NCBI RefSeq assembly: GCF_000801335.2
Contig: NZ_JSEH01000025.1
Location: 1 to 64,000, forward strand
DNA length: 64,000 nucleotides
Direction of reading: 5' to 3'
Origin: Desulfovibrio sp. TomC
GTDB taxonomy: Bacteria; Desulfobacterota; Desulfovibrionia; Desulfovibrionales; Desulfovibrionaceae
Shown: piece by piece, positions 36,822-46,743 of the stretch
Layout: each line of letters opens with the position of its first letter
How positions within the stretch are numbered: the stretch's first letter is position 1
Position numbers and translations under genes: made by a program
Notes under the pieces: model-generated
Databases searched by the model: none
The model's input: only the letters and a program-made list of their open reading frames with translations
Told to the model about the DNA's origin: nothing

Positions 36822-37400
36822 CTAACCTCTGCCAAGCGCCGGCCAGGTCCGTAGAAAGTGCAGCACCACGTCGCGCCCGGCTTCGATGGACAGGTGTTCG
36901 GCGTCCACCACGCACTCGGCGGCCGGGTCTTCCTCAAAGGGCACGTCCACGCCGATGACCTGGCCCAGGCCCGGGAAATCGCGGCCGGTGGCTTTGCGCA
37001 TCATGGCCTTGGCGTAGAGTCCGGCCATGACCTTGCCTTCGGGCCGGGCCGCTTCCCGGGCCATGGCCGTGGCCAGGGAACAGCGCACGTGGACCTCGGC
37101 GAAATGGGGCATAAGCGAGCGGGCATAGGCGCGCATGGCCAGACGCGGGGCCGAGGCATCCATGATAATGAGCTTTTTGCCTTGGCGGTAGAGCCCGGCG
37201 GCCTCGTCGGCGAAGTGTTTATAGGCCGTATGGCGCTCGGCTTCGCTATAGGTGGGCTTGGGGAAATAGGCTTTGCGCCGGGCATCGAGTTCCAGGTAGG
37301 TCGCTTCGGTCCCGGCCAGTTGCAGGTACTGGACGACAGCCTTGGCCAGGGCGCTTTTGCCCGATCCCGGCAGCCCGGTGAACCAGAGGACAGCTGGCAT
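36822..37400 (-). CDS. Adenylylsulfate-kinase-like P-loop kinase
   Basis: The 192-residue protein has the P-loop GLPGSGKSA near the start and looks like CysC. Real APS kinases have a slightly different lid and a longer conserved substrate loop, so the substrate is not certain. No ATP sulfurylase is adjacent. The ATG at 37400 begins 1 base after the stop of the phosphotransferase gene. The surrounding genes belong to surface glycan assembly. Confidence 0.8.
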   Translation of the reverse strand: MPAVLWFTGLPGSGKSALAKAVVQYLQLAGTEATYLELDARRKAYFPKPTYSEAERHTAYKHFADEAAGLYRQGKKLIIMDASAPRLAMRAYARSLMPHFAEVHVRCSLATAMAREAARPEGKVMAGLYAKAMMRKATGRDFPGLGQVIGVDVPFEEDPAAECVVDAEHLSIEAGRDVVLHFLRTWPALGRG

Positions 37401-37401
37401 A

Positions 37402-38514
37402 TTATTCCATGTATCGGTTGAAATGCTGGCAATCGAAGCGGTCGTCGCCAAGGACGTTTTCCAGAAACCGCAGGAGTCCCCGACGCACTTCTTCGGGATG
37501 ACCCGGGTACCATTGGGGCGAGGCAATGACCAGTCCGCGAAAGACGTAAAAGGGCGCAATGACCGAAAGCAGCTCGTCGTCGCCGGACGCGCGCAAGTAG
37601 GTTTCCCAGAAGGTCATATAGAGCCGCTCGAAGTCCCCGGTCAGCCTGGCATGGCCGTAGAGGCCAAACAGCACGAAATTGAGGCTCATGGTGGCCACGT
37701 CGTCGGCCGGCTCGCCCCACTGGCCCCGGCTGCGGTCGAGGACGGCGAAATCGCGAACATCTCCGTCTTCCTGGATGAGCACGTTCCAGGGATGGAAATC
37801 GCCGTGGACCTCGCTTAAGCGGTGGGTGTAGCCGCGCAGCTTCCAGCGCCAGTCGATGATGCGTTTTTCCAGGGCGCAGAAGCGCTCCGGGGGAAAGAGG
37901 CTGTAGGGGTGCGGGTAGGCGTCCACCAGCCCGAAGATGCATTCGGACGCGCCGATCAGATTTCGTATCCGGCGCAGGTACAGGTCGGCGTCGTCTTTCT
38001 TGGCGCTGTGGATCCGGGCCAGCCAGACGGCAAAGGCGCGGGCCATCTTCAGGTCGCGGTCTTCCAGGCCGGTTTTCTGAATGCGCTGCAAATCCAGGTA
38101 GTAGTCGTAGCCCGGGGCCTTTTCGCTTATGATGAAGAATTCTTTTGGATTCGATACAGCAATGAGCCGGTCATCCTGGTCGAAATAGCCCAGGGCCATG
38201 GGGCGCACGTGTTTTTCCATGGTCCCGCCGGCTTCGAACTGGAAAATGAGAATGGCGGCCCGGTCCCAGTAGTACTGATGGCCGTACTTGTCGCCGCGCA
38301 TGATCGACAGCACGCCCCGGCGCACCTGCCCGCCCACTTCGAACTCCAGACACACGGGCTTGCCGTAACCGAATTCCTTCATGCCCTGGCCGCCGGAACC
38401 CATCTCGCAGGCCCCGAGCATCCGGGCGTCCGGGCCGAAAGCTTCTTTCAGATACTGCTCCACGGCTTCGGGGCGGACCGCGATGGCCGGTTTCTCCTCG
38501 GTTCCCTTGCGCAT
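37402..38514 (-). CDS. Aminoglycoside-phosphotransferase-fold kinase
   Basis: The 370-residue protein has the catalytic motif VHGDFHPWNVL and the metal motif AVLDRSRGQWGEPADD of the APH/choline kinase fold. The N-terminal third has a kinase lobe. Many such enzymes in glycan clusters phosphorylate small molecules. It is coupled to the CysC-like gene. The start is the ATG at 38514. The substrate is unknown. Confidence 0.85.
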   Translation of the reverse strand: MRKGTEEKPAIAVRPEAVEQYLKEAFGPDARMLGACEMGSGGQGMKEFGYGKPVCLEFEVGGQVRRGVLSIMRGDKYGHQYYWDRAAILIFQFEAGGTMEKHVRPMALGYFDQDDRLIAVSNPKEFFIISEKAPGYDYYLDLQRIQKTGLEDRDLKMARAFAVWLARIHSAKKDDADLYLRRIRNLIGASECIFGLVDAYPHPYSLFPPERFCALEKRIIDWRWKLRGYTHRLSEVHGDFHPWNVLIQEDGDVRDFAVLDRSRGQWGEPADDVATMSLNFVLFGLYGHARLTGDFERLYMTFWETYLRASGDDELLSVIAPFYVFRGLVIASPQWYPGHPEEVRRGLLRFLENVLGDDRFDCQHFNRYME

Positions 38515-38631
38515 TGGCCTCTCCCTGCAGGCACGGCAGCCGTGCCGTTCCCGTCTCTTTTACAGGCTTAGGCCGATAACTAGCCAGGATGTGCCGCCAA
38601 TGCAACCCTCGCCAGCCCCCCTTTGCCCCAT

Positions 38632-38690
38632 CGAGGGGGCCGGGGGCTACACTCCCCCCGGCGGGGCCGGGGCAGCGCCCCGTTCTTCTC
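38632..38690 (-). repeat. GC-rich hairpin repeat, copy G
   Basis: On the minus strand it begins CGGGGCGCTGCCCCG, as in copy D, and continues through GCCGGGGGGAGTGTAGCCCCC to a CCCCCTCG tail. It follows the flippase stop by about 9 bases. Confidence 0.8.
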
Positions 38691-38698
38691 TCTTTTTA

Positions 38699-39916
38699 CT
38701 ATTTCTCGACGGCGCGAAAGCCCCATTTGACGAAGGCCAGGCCCAGGCCCAGGCACAGGGCGGCTTCGGTGCAAACGGTGGCCAGGGCTGCGCCTTTGGC
38801 GGCGAGGTGGGGGATGAGCAGGAAATTGAGGCCGATGTTGAGGGCGGCGGCAAGGATGGTGACGCCGGCGTAGTAGCGTTCCCGGCCAAGGGCCACGAGG
38901 GCCTGGGTCAGGACGTAGTTGGGCAGAATAAAGGGCAGCGAGGCCAACAGCCAGGAGAGCAGCGGCACGGCGGCGGCGTATTTGTCGCCAAAGGCCAGGG
39001 TGAGGATAAACGGGCCAAGGAGCAGACCGCCGGCCGTGGCGCACAGGGACAGGGCGACCATGACCCCGAGCATGAGGCGGAAGGAGCGGGCAAAGGCGGC
39101 GGCGTCGTCAAGGGTGACGCGCAGGCGGCGAAAGAAAATGTGGGCCAAGGGCGTGGCCAGCATGATGACGCCTTCGATCAGGCGGTAGGCGGCGGCGTAG
39201 TTGCCGACCTCGGCCGGATCGCTGGTGAGCTGGCGCAACAGGACGATATCACAGCGGAAATAAATGGTGGTGGCCGCAGAGATGCACAGAAATGCGGCGC
39301 AGGGGCCGTAGATGTCGCGGTGCAAGTGGAGCTTGGGGACCACGAGCAGCGGTCGGGCAAAGGGCGTGGCCAGGGCCACGGCCTGTCCGACCAGGAGGGC
39401 CAGGAAAACGGCGGTTGGGCCGGGGCTGGGGAAAAGCAGGGCGCAGCCGGCGGCCAGGGCTGTAGCGGTGCGGGTGACGGCCCGCCACAGGGCTTCGGCG
39501 GCAAAATTATTGTGGCCTTTGAGTTCGGACGAGACCAAGGATGTGGCGCAAAAGAGGCCATAGTAAAGGACGGCCGCGCCAAGGGGCAGGCGTTCGCCGT
39601 CCGGGAAAAGCGGGATCAGGCATAAGCCCAGGGCGGTCACGCCCAACAGATGGCCCAGGCCCATGGCCATGAGGCTCGGCCGGCCCGGGGCGGCGGTCAG
39701 GGCGGCCTTGGCGGTTTCACGAAAGATCAGGGTGGAAAAACCGCCGTCCTGGAGAATGGCAAAAAGCGACCCCAGGGTCAGGATGTAGGAATACTGGCCA
39801 AAGCCGGCCGGGCCAAGAATCCGGCCAAGGAGAAAGGTCAGCCCGACCGACACGGCTGCGGCGTAGAGGGTGGCGGCCCACTGGCTGGTCAGGGCCTTGG
39901 CCAGGGCGCGGCTCAC
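38699..39916 (-). CDS. Polysaccharide flippase (Wzx-like)
   Basis: The 405-residue protein has about 12 membrane segments. The N-terminus with LLGRILGPAGFGQYSYI is typical of the oligosaccharide flippase (MATE/PST) superfamily. It moves lipid-linked sugar repeats across the inner membrane. It overlaps gmhB by 4 bases. Which glycan is moved is unknown. Confidence 0.92.
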   Translation of the reverse strand: MSRALAKALTSQWAATLYAAAVSVGLTFLLGRILGPAGFGQYSYILTLGSLFAILQDGGFSTLIFRETAKAALTAAPGRPSLMAMGLGHLLGVTALGLCLIPLFPDGERLPLGAAVLYYGLFCATSLVSSELKGHNNFAAEALWRAVTRTATALAAGCALLFPSPGPTAVFLALLVGQAVALATPFARPLLVVPKLHLHRDIYGPCAAFLCISAATTIYFRCDIVLLRQLTSDPAEVGNYAAAYRLIEGVIMLATPLAHIFFRRLRVTLDDAAAFARSFRLMLGVMVALSLCATAGGLLLGPFILTLAFGDKYAAAVPLLSWLLASLPFILPNYVLTQALVALGRERYYAGVTILAAALNIGLNFLLIPHLAAKGAALATVCTEAALCLGLGLAFVKWGFRAVEK

Positions 39917-40542
39917 GGGGCGGCCTTGGGGGCTGCATGGAGAGCAAGCCGGCCGGCCAACAGAAAATCGGCGGCAGCGGCCAGATCCCGGGCCAGCACA
40001 TGGGGCCAGTCGGGTTTGCGATCGGCAAGCTCCAGCCAGGGGTCAACAAGTGGCGGCAGGCCGAGGGCATGTGCCGCCCGCTGCCCATGCCCGGTGGTTA
40101 CCAGGATGGTCAGCGGCGCGCCAAGAGCCAGACCGAAGGCGACGTCGCAGGCCTTGTCGCCGATAACGGCCGTGGCGGCCGGGTCCAGGCCATAGGCGGC
40201 GGCCAGACGGGTAAACAGGCCTGGGGCCGGTTTGCGGCAGTCGCAACCGCTGCCCGGGGCATGGGGGCAATGGGCCGTGGAGGTGATCGGCGCGCCATAC
40301 GGGGTCAGGAGCTCCAGCAGGCGGGTCTGGACCGCCTGGAAATCGGCCTCGGCGTAATAGCCACGGCCGATGCCGGACTGGTTGGTGACCAGATAGAGGT
40401 CCGCGCCGGTCCGGGCCAAGCGGGCCAGGGCCTGGCCTGCGCCGGGAAGCAGTTCCACGCCGTCGGGCCGGGCCAGATAGTGCCGGTCGACGATGACGGT
40501 GCCGTCGCGGTCGAGCAGGATATGCCGGATGGCGGCCGGCAT
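39913..40542 (-). CDS. gmhB: D-glycero-D-manno-heptose-1,7-bisphosphate 7-phosphatase
   Basis: The 209-residue HAD phosphatase has LLDRDGTVI, LVTNQSGIGRG, the zinc site CPHAPGSGCDCRKP and GDKACDVAFG. It removes the 7-phosphate of heptose bisphosphate for lipopolysaccharide core or S-layer heptose. It overlaps the glycosyltransferase stop (TGATG). The C-terminal 25 residues are an Ala-rich extension. Other heptose genes are not in the window. Confidence 0.92.
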   Translation of the reverse strand: MPAAIRHILLDRDGTVIVDRHYLARPDGVELLPGAGQALARLARTGADLYLVTNQSGIGRGYYAEADFQAVQTRLLELLTPYGAPITSTAHCPHAPGSGCDCRKPAPGLFTRLAAAYGLDPAATAVIGDKACDVAFGLALGAPLTILVTTGHGQRAAHALGLPPLVDPWLELADRKPDWPHVLARDLAAAADFLLAGRLALHAAPKAAP

Positions 40543-43500
40543 CAGAAATTGTCCTGGAGGGTTGGCCGGTAGGGCAGCAGGTCGGGCGAAAGGAGCATCT
40601 CCAACGGCGCGCCGGCGTTGTCCCGAAGCTCGGCCTGGAAAGTGGCGGAAGGGACGGTGAGACCGGTAAAGGCGCTGGCGTCGAGGACGGCCTCGATGCG
40701 CATCCGGGTGTCGTCGCGCGACCAGAGTTGGGCTCCGGGGCCGGAGAAGTCAAAGCGCACAAAGCCGTTGTGGATGGGCCGATCGAAACGCAGGACAGAA
40801 ACGCGGCGCACCATGAGGCCTTCCCAAAAACCGCTGCGGTTGCTTTTGAGCGTATCCAGCGGCGTGAACGTCTTGCCGTCGCTGGAAAAGGAGATGCGTA
40901 CGGTATTTTGGCCGGCCTTGTCGGCAAAAACGCGGGGATAGGCCAGGATGCGCAGCAGTTTTATGGGATAGGTCGAACTTATCGGCACAGTCAGCGAGCA
41001 CGGGGCCGCGTCCTTGCAGGACAGGCAGTCCTCGTCGTCGTTTTTCTTGATGTTGAGCGCAATGGGGAAGGCGGCCAGGGCGTCGGCCTCGTGGGCGAAA
41101 CTCGGCTCGAAGCGCAGGACGCCGACGCCGTCCCGATCAAGCAGCAGGGTCGAGGGAGCCGGGGCCAGGACGCCGATGCCGACGGTTTTGCCGCCAAGCG
41201 ACAGCCGGGGACGATTGAACGCGCCGTGAAGCTTGAGGGCGGCGAAGATATTCCCGGCGTTGTCTTGAGTCAGGGTGGCCGGACGGTCCTCGGCCAGGGG
41301 CACGAAGGGCTGGTTCAGGGCCGGGTCGTAACACTGATAGGCCGGCTGGCCGTTGGCGTCCTGGATGGTGAACACCGGGGCGAGGCCGGGATGGGCAGCC
41401 AGGAATCCGGGCAGGGCCGCAGCCGGGTTGGCCGGTCCCTGGGGCAGTTCGGGGCTGGTCGGGAAGGCGAAGAGCGCGTCGCCAATGAGATTTTGCCCGG
41501 GTTTCCAGGCGGCCAGGGCGTTGTTGGCGGCCACTCGCTTGAGCATAGCCAGGGCCGGGTTGTCCCCTTGGGGGGAGCCGGTCAGGCCGGCAGAGAGTTC
41601 CAGGCCGCAGACTTCGACCACGCCCGGGTTGGCCACCGGGCCGTAGTCGATGCGAAGGCGCAGGACTGTTGCCCCGGCGACGCTGTCTGGCAGGGCCAAG
41701 GAGCGTTTGATGAAGCGGCGTTTCTCGTGGTTGGCCGGAATAAGGACGCCGTCTGCGCCGAGAAAGGCCTCGCCGGTGACGACATCCAGGGGGGCAAACG
41801 CCCCCTGGCCCACCGCGACGGAAACAACGACCCGGGAATCCGAGGCAATGCCCTCGTTAAACGTGGCGGAAAAATCCAGGGACAAACGGCCGGCGGCAAA
41901 GGCCGTGCCCGGGGCGGCGACAAACCGGTACAGGACATGGCCGGGTTTGTCGTAATCGTAGTGGGTGAGCGTGTGATAGCGGCTTTCCGGGGCGATATTC
42001 ACGGCTTCGTCGCAGTCGGCGTAGAAGCGGTAGGTATCGAAGGCGTCGGTGTAGCGGGCCGTGCCGGCGGCGTCGGGAAAGAGCGTCACAGGCGCGGCGC
42101 TGACCAGTCCCAAACGGTAGACGGCTGAATCCATGAACTTGGCCGCTTTGTGCGGCGGAAAGGGCAGGGCGGCCGGGGTCAGGTCGCTTTGGATGATGTG
42201 GTAGGCGCGCTTGTAGCCCTTGGGCACATAATGGGCGAGATTTCTATAGACGCCCGGGAGATACCAGTTGGTAATGAGCTTGGGATTGCGGTTACTCTGC
42301 AGAAAAAGATACTCGACGTTGTTTTTGTTCCAGACGAGATAGTCGGCCAGCTCTTTGTTGTACGACGTCTCGCGGCGATAATACGTTGGCAAAGAGGCGA
42401 AATCGGCAGCGCTTAACAGCAGGCAGCAGCCAAGCCCGGCCAAGGGCGCGACCAGGGCGATGCGGCCCGGCGTCAGGTCGAGATAGCGCAGTGTGCGGCT
42501 GCATATGGCGTCGATGCCGAGGCCGCCGAGGGCCGCCAAGGCGAAAAAGGCGTTAAACACATAGCGGGAACTGATCTCTAGCTTGGTTCCGGCAGCCAGA
42601 AAAGCGACCACGGGCATGAGGGCAAACAGGGCGAGCAGCACAAGCCCGGTGCGATACTGCCGTCGCAGGGCCACGCCCAGGCCGACAAGGCAGGTCAGGG
42701 CCAGGGGCAGCCAGGGCAGGCCGCGTTTGGGGGCGGCGTAGGAGAAAAATTCCGACAGCACGGTGAGGACGAAATCGGCCGGGATGCCGGGCGATTTTTC
42801 CAGCCGCAGCAGGGCGAAGATGTTGCGATAGGCCGGCAGCCACGGCAGGTAGCACAGCCCGACCAGCCAAACGCAGGCCGCCAGGGCCAGACCTTTCCGC
42901 ATGGCCCGGCCCAGGGACAGTTCCCGGGTCGCAACCCCCCGGATCAGGAAAAACGCCGTAAACAGTCCCTCGGCCCCGATGTTGGTGGTGCCCATGGACG
43001 AGCTGTAGCACATGGCCGCCGTACAAAGGACATAGGCGGCATGGTTGCCAAGCCCGCCCCGGGTCAGCGCGCGGTAGAGCGTCCACAGGGAGGCCAGCCC
43101 CAGGAGCGTAAACAGGCTGTAGGGCCGAAGCTCCCGGGAATAGTGGATGTGATAGACGCAAAAGGTGGTCAGGGCGGCAGCGAACAGGCCGGCGCGGCGG
43201 GTGAAAAGCTCGCCCACAAAGCCGTAGACCACGGCAATGCTGGCTGTGCCGGCGATCACGCTTATGCAGCGAAGGACAGCGTCGTCGTGGCTCACAACCA
43301 ACACGGCGCGGGTGATCAGGTGATAGAGCGGCGGGAAAAACTCGCCGCCAAAATCCGATGGCCCGATGACGGTCAGGGTGTGGACCATCCGGTCCACCGG
43401 CAACAAGGCCGTCCCCAGGGTAATGAACTCGTCCCACCACAGCGACGGATCGCCCAAATGGGGCAGACGCAGGCAGACCGCTGCCGCAAGCAGCAGCAGA

Positions 43501-43583
43501 AGCAGGCAGAGGTGCAAACGGCGATGGTCAGTTGTTGGCATACAGGCAGGTGTCCCGACCCCATGGCGTGGGGTCAAGGCCAT
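40542..43583 (-). CDS. Large GT39-like membrane glycosyltransferase with C-terminal beta domains
   Basis: The protein has about 1,013 residues. The N-terminal half has about 10 membrane segments and the acidic motif LWWDEFITLG expected of ArnT/PMT-type GT-C enzymes. The C-terminal half of about 500 residues is soluble, beta-rich and periplasmic, with jelly-roll-like strands. It probably transfers a lipid-linked sugar or an oligosaccharide. ATG at 43583 sits immediately after the mnmA stop (TAAATG); an ATG at 43541 is equally possible. The domain at the end is not identified. Confidence 0.83.
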   Translation of the reverse strand: MALTPRHGVGTPACMPTTDHRRLHLCLLLLLLAAAVCLRLPHLGDPSLWWDEFITLGTALLPVDRMVHTLTVIGPSDFGGEFFPPLYHLITRAVLVVSHDDAVLRCISVIAGTASIAVVYGFVGELFTRRAGLFAAALTTFCVYHIHYSRELRPYSLFTLLGLASLWTLYRALTRGGLGNHAAYVLCTAAMCYSSSMGTTNIGAEGLFTAFFLIRGVATRELSLGRAMRKGLALAACVWLVGLCYLPWLPAYRNIFALLRLEKSPGIPADFVLTVLSEFFSYAAPKRGLPWLPLALTCLVGLGVALRRQYRTGLVLLALFALMPVVAFLAAGTKLEISSRYVFNAFFALAALGGLGIDAICSRTLRYLDLTPGRIALVAPLAGLGCCLLLSAADFASLPTYYRRETSYNKELADYLVWNKNNVEYLFLQSNRNPKLITNWYLPGVYRNLAHYVPKGYKRAYHIIQSDLTPAALPFPPHKAAKFMDSAVYRLGLVSAAPVTLFPDAAGTARYTDAFDTYRFYADCDEAVNIAPESRYHTLTHYDYDKPGHVLYRFVAAPGTAFAAGRLSLDFSATFNEGIASDSRVVVSVAVGQGAFAPLDVVTGEAFLGADGVLIPANHEKRRFIKRSLALPDSVAGATVLRLRIDYGPVANPGVVEVCGLELSAGLTGSPQGDNPALAMLKRVAANNALAAWKPGQNLIGDALFAFPTSPELPQGPANPAAALPGFLAAHPGLAPVFTIQDANGQPAYQCYDPALNQPFVPLAEDRPATLTQDNAGNIFAALKLHGAFNRPRLSLGGKTVGIGVLAPAPSTLLLDRDGVGVLRFEPSFAHEADALAAFPIALNIKKNDDEDCLSCKDAAPCSLTVPISSTYPIKLLRILAYPRVFADKAGQNTVRISFSSDGKTFTPLDTLKSNRSGFWEGLMVRRVSVLRFDRPIHNGFVRFDFSGPGAQLWSRDDTRMRIEAVLDASAFTGLTVPSATFQAELRDNAGAPLEMLLSPDLLPYRPTLQDNF

Positions 43584-44651
43584 TTAGCCAAGCTTTCCCG
43601 GGAACACAAGGCCGCTGTCCTGGATTTCCCCTCCGGCCAGCACCCGGCCGGCGGCGTCATAGAGGGCGGCAACCTGTCCGGGCGTTGGGCGGGCGACGGG
43701 TTCGGCAAAGACGATGGCTAGTCCGCCGGCGGCGTCAAGCCGGGCCGTGGCCGGGCGCGGGGGCATGCGGTAGCAGGTCTGGGCCAGCACTTCGTCCGGC
43801 CACTCGGCTGGCGGCGTCAGGATATTGGCCGGTCCGGTGCGGCAGGCGGTGGCCGAAAGCTCGGCCTTGATCCCGACGATAAGGGTGTTGGACCGGGCAT
43901 CCTTGGCCAGGACGTACAGTGGTTCGCTGTAGGGGATGCCAAGGCCTCTGCGTTGGCCGATGGTGTGTTGCCATAGGCCGTTGTGCGTTCCCAGTCGGAC
44001 GCCGTCGGCCAGGACAATCGGCCCGGGGCCAGACAAGGGAGCGCCCGAGGCGGTGAGAAACGCGCGGTAGTCGTCGCCGGGGACGAAGCAGACTTCGCGG
44101 GATTCGGCCGGCAGCGGCGGGGCAAGGCCGAGGGCGGCCAGGGCGGCCGGGTTGTCGGTCTTGCGGCGTCGGGCCAGGGGGAAAACGGCTTGCCCCAGGG
44201 CTTTTCCCGGCACGAGGCTTAAAAAATAGCTTTGGTCGCGGCTGGCATCGGCTCCGCGCCAAAGGGCTGCCCCGGTTGGCGTGGCTTCGATGCGGGCGTA
44301 GTGGCCGGTGGCGATGTGCGTGGCCCCGTTTTCCCGGGCCGCATCAAGGAGCAAGCCGAACTTCATGGTCCGGTTGCAGGAGGCGCAGGGATTGGGGGTC
44401 AGGCCGGCGGCGTAGGCGTGGATAAAGGGATCAATGACCTGGGCGCGAAATTCCCGCGACAGGTCCACGGCGGCAAAGGGCACGCCAAGCACCCGACACT
44501 GGGCGTCGATGGCTGCGGCCAGGGCGCGTGCCTTTTCGCCCGGCGGCAGGAAATGGGCGTGCAGGCCCAGGAGGTCATGGCCGGCGGCCCGCAGCAGCCC
44601 CAGGGACAGCAGGCTGTCTGACCCGCCGGAGAGGGCAACGGCCAGTCGCAT
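43584..44651 (-). CDS. mnmA: tRNA-specific 2-thiouridylase MnmA
   Basis: The 355-residue protein has the PP-loop ALSGGSDSL, the nucleophile cysteine in CASCNRTMKFG and the second cysteine in SREVCFV. It puts sulfur on U34 of tRNA. The CxxC spacing CASC is slightly different from common MnmA. It leads into the glycosyltransferase gene with no gap. Confidence 0.93.
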   Translation of the reverse strand: MRLAVALSGGSDSLLSLGLLRAAGHDLLGLHAHFLPPGEKARALAAAIDAQCRVLGVPFAAVDLSREFRAQVIDPFIHAYAAGLTPNPCASCNRTMKFGLLLDAARENGATHIATGHYARIEATPTGAALWRGADASRDQSYFLSLVPGKALGQAVFPLARRRKTDNPAALAALGLAPPLPAESREVCFVPGDDYRAFLTASGAPLSGPGPIVLADGVRLGTHNGLWQHTIGQRRGLGIPYSEPLYVLAKDARSNTLIVGIKAELSATACRTGPANILTPPAEWPDEVLAQTCYRMPPRPATARLDAAGGLAIVFAEPVARPTPGQVAALYDAAGRVLAGGEIQDSGLVFPGKLG

Positions 44652-44686
44652 GGAGCTAGGCCGCCATCTTGGTGGGCAGGGAGAAA

Positions 44687-44724
44687 GCCTCCGGCGGCCA
44701 AAGGGCTGCCGCCCTTTGGAATCC
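44687..44724 (+). repeat. GC-rich hairpin repeat, copy H
   Basis: It reads GCCTCCGGCGGCC, then stem CAAAGGGC with GCCCTTTG, then GAATCCC. It lies in the opposite orientation to copy I, about 100 bases away. Confidence 0.8.
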
Positions 44725-44826
44725 CATCATTATTCCAGTAGTGTCCATGTTCTTTAGATGAAGGTGGTGTCCCTTGCGTCTTCATAACGCGCGGCATGTA
44801 CTTACCCGCCAGTATCCCCCGGTCGG

Positions 44827-44874
44827 GGATTCCAAAGGGGCTCAGCCCCTTTGGCCGCCGGAGGCACTCTCCCT
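44827..44874 (-). repeat. GC-rich hairpin repeat, copy I
   Basis: On the minus strand it has CCTCCGGCGGCC and the stem CCAAAGGGG with CCCCTTTGG. It follows the gatA stop by about 10 bases. Together with H it forms an inverted pair. Confidence 0.82.
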
Positions 44875-44883
44875 TCTTTCCTC

Positions 44884-46350
<1,467 letters not shown>

Positions 46351-46438
46351 GAGAAATCCCTTTATGCAGTGGCTCGTATGAATGAGGCCGGCTGGCGGCA
46401 ACGTCGAGAGACATGGGCCGGGTGCGGCCCTGCGGCAA

Positions 46439-46723
46439 TCACACGATTTTGGGCACGATAAAAAACTGTCCGTCGGTGGCCGGGGCATTGGCCAGGATCT
46501 GGTCCCGGGCGCAGGTTTTGGTCGCCACGTCCGCGCGCATGGGCGTTTCGTGGCCAACCGGGCTGTACAGCGGCTCGACGCCGGTCGTATCCAGCGCGCC
46601 AAGGGTTTCCATGTAGGCCAGAATGTCGTCCATCTGGCCGGCAAAGCGTTCGAGCTTGGCGTCGTCAAGGCGCAGTTTGGCGAGCTTGGCCACCTTGGCC
46701 ACCTGATCGGGATGTATCGTCAT
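46439..46723 (-). CDS. gatC: Asp/Glu-tRNA amidotransferase subunit C
   Basis: The 94-residue protein has the GatC pattern starting [14 protein letters not shown] and ending FFIVPKIV. It is the belt subunit that holds GatA to GatB. It is immediately upstream of gatA on the same strand. Confidence 0.94.
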   Translation of the reverse strand: MTIHPDQVAKVAKLAKLRLDDAKLERFAGQMDDILAYMETLGALDTTGVEPLYSPVGHETPMRADVATKTCARDQILANAPATDGQFFIVPKIV

Positions 46724-46743
46724 GGACGCAGCTTCCTTGCGGT

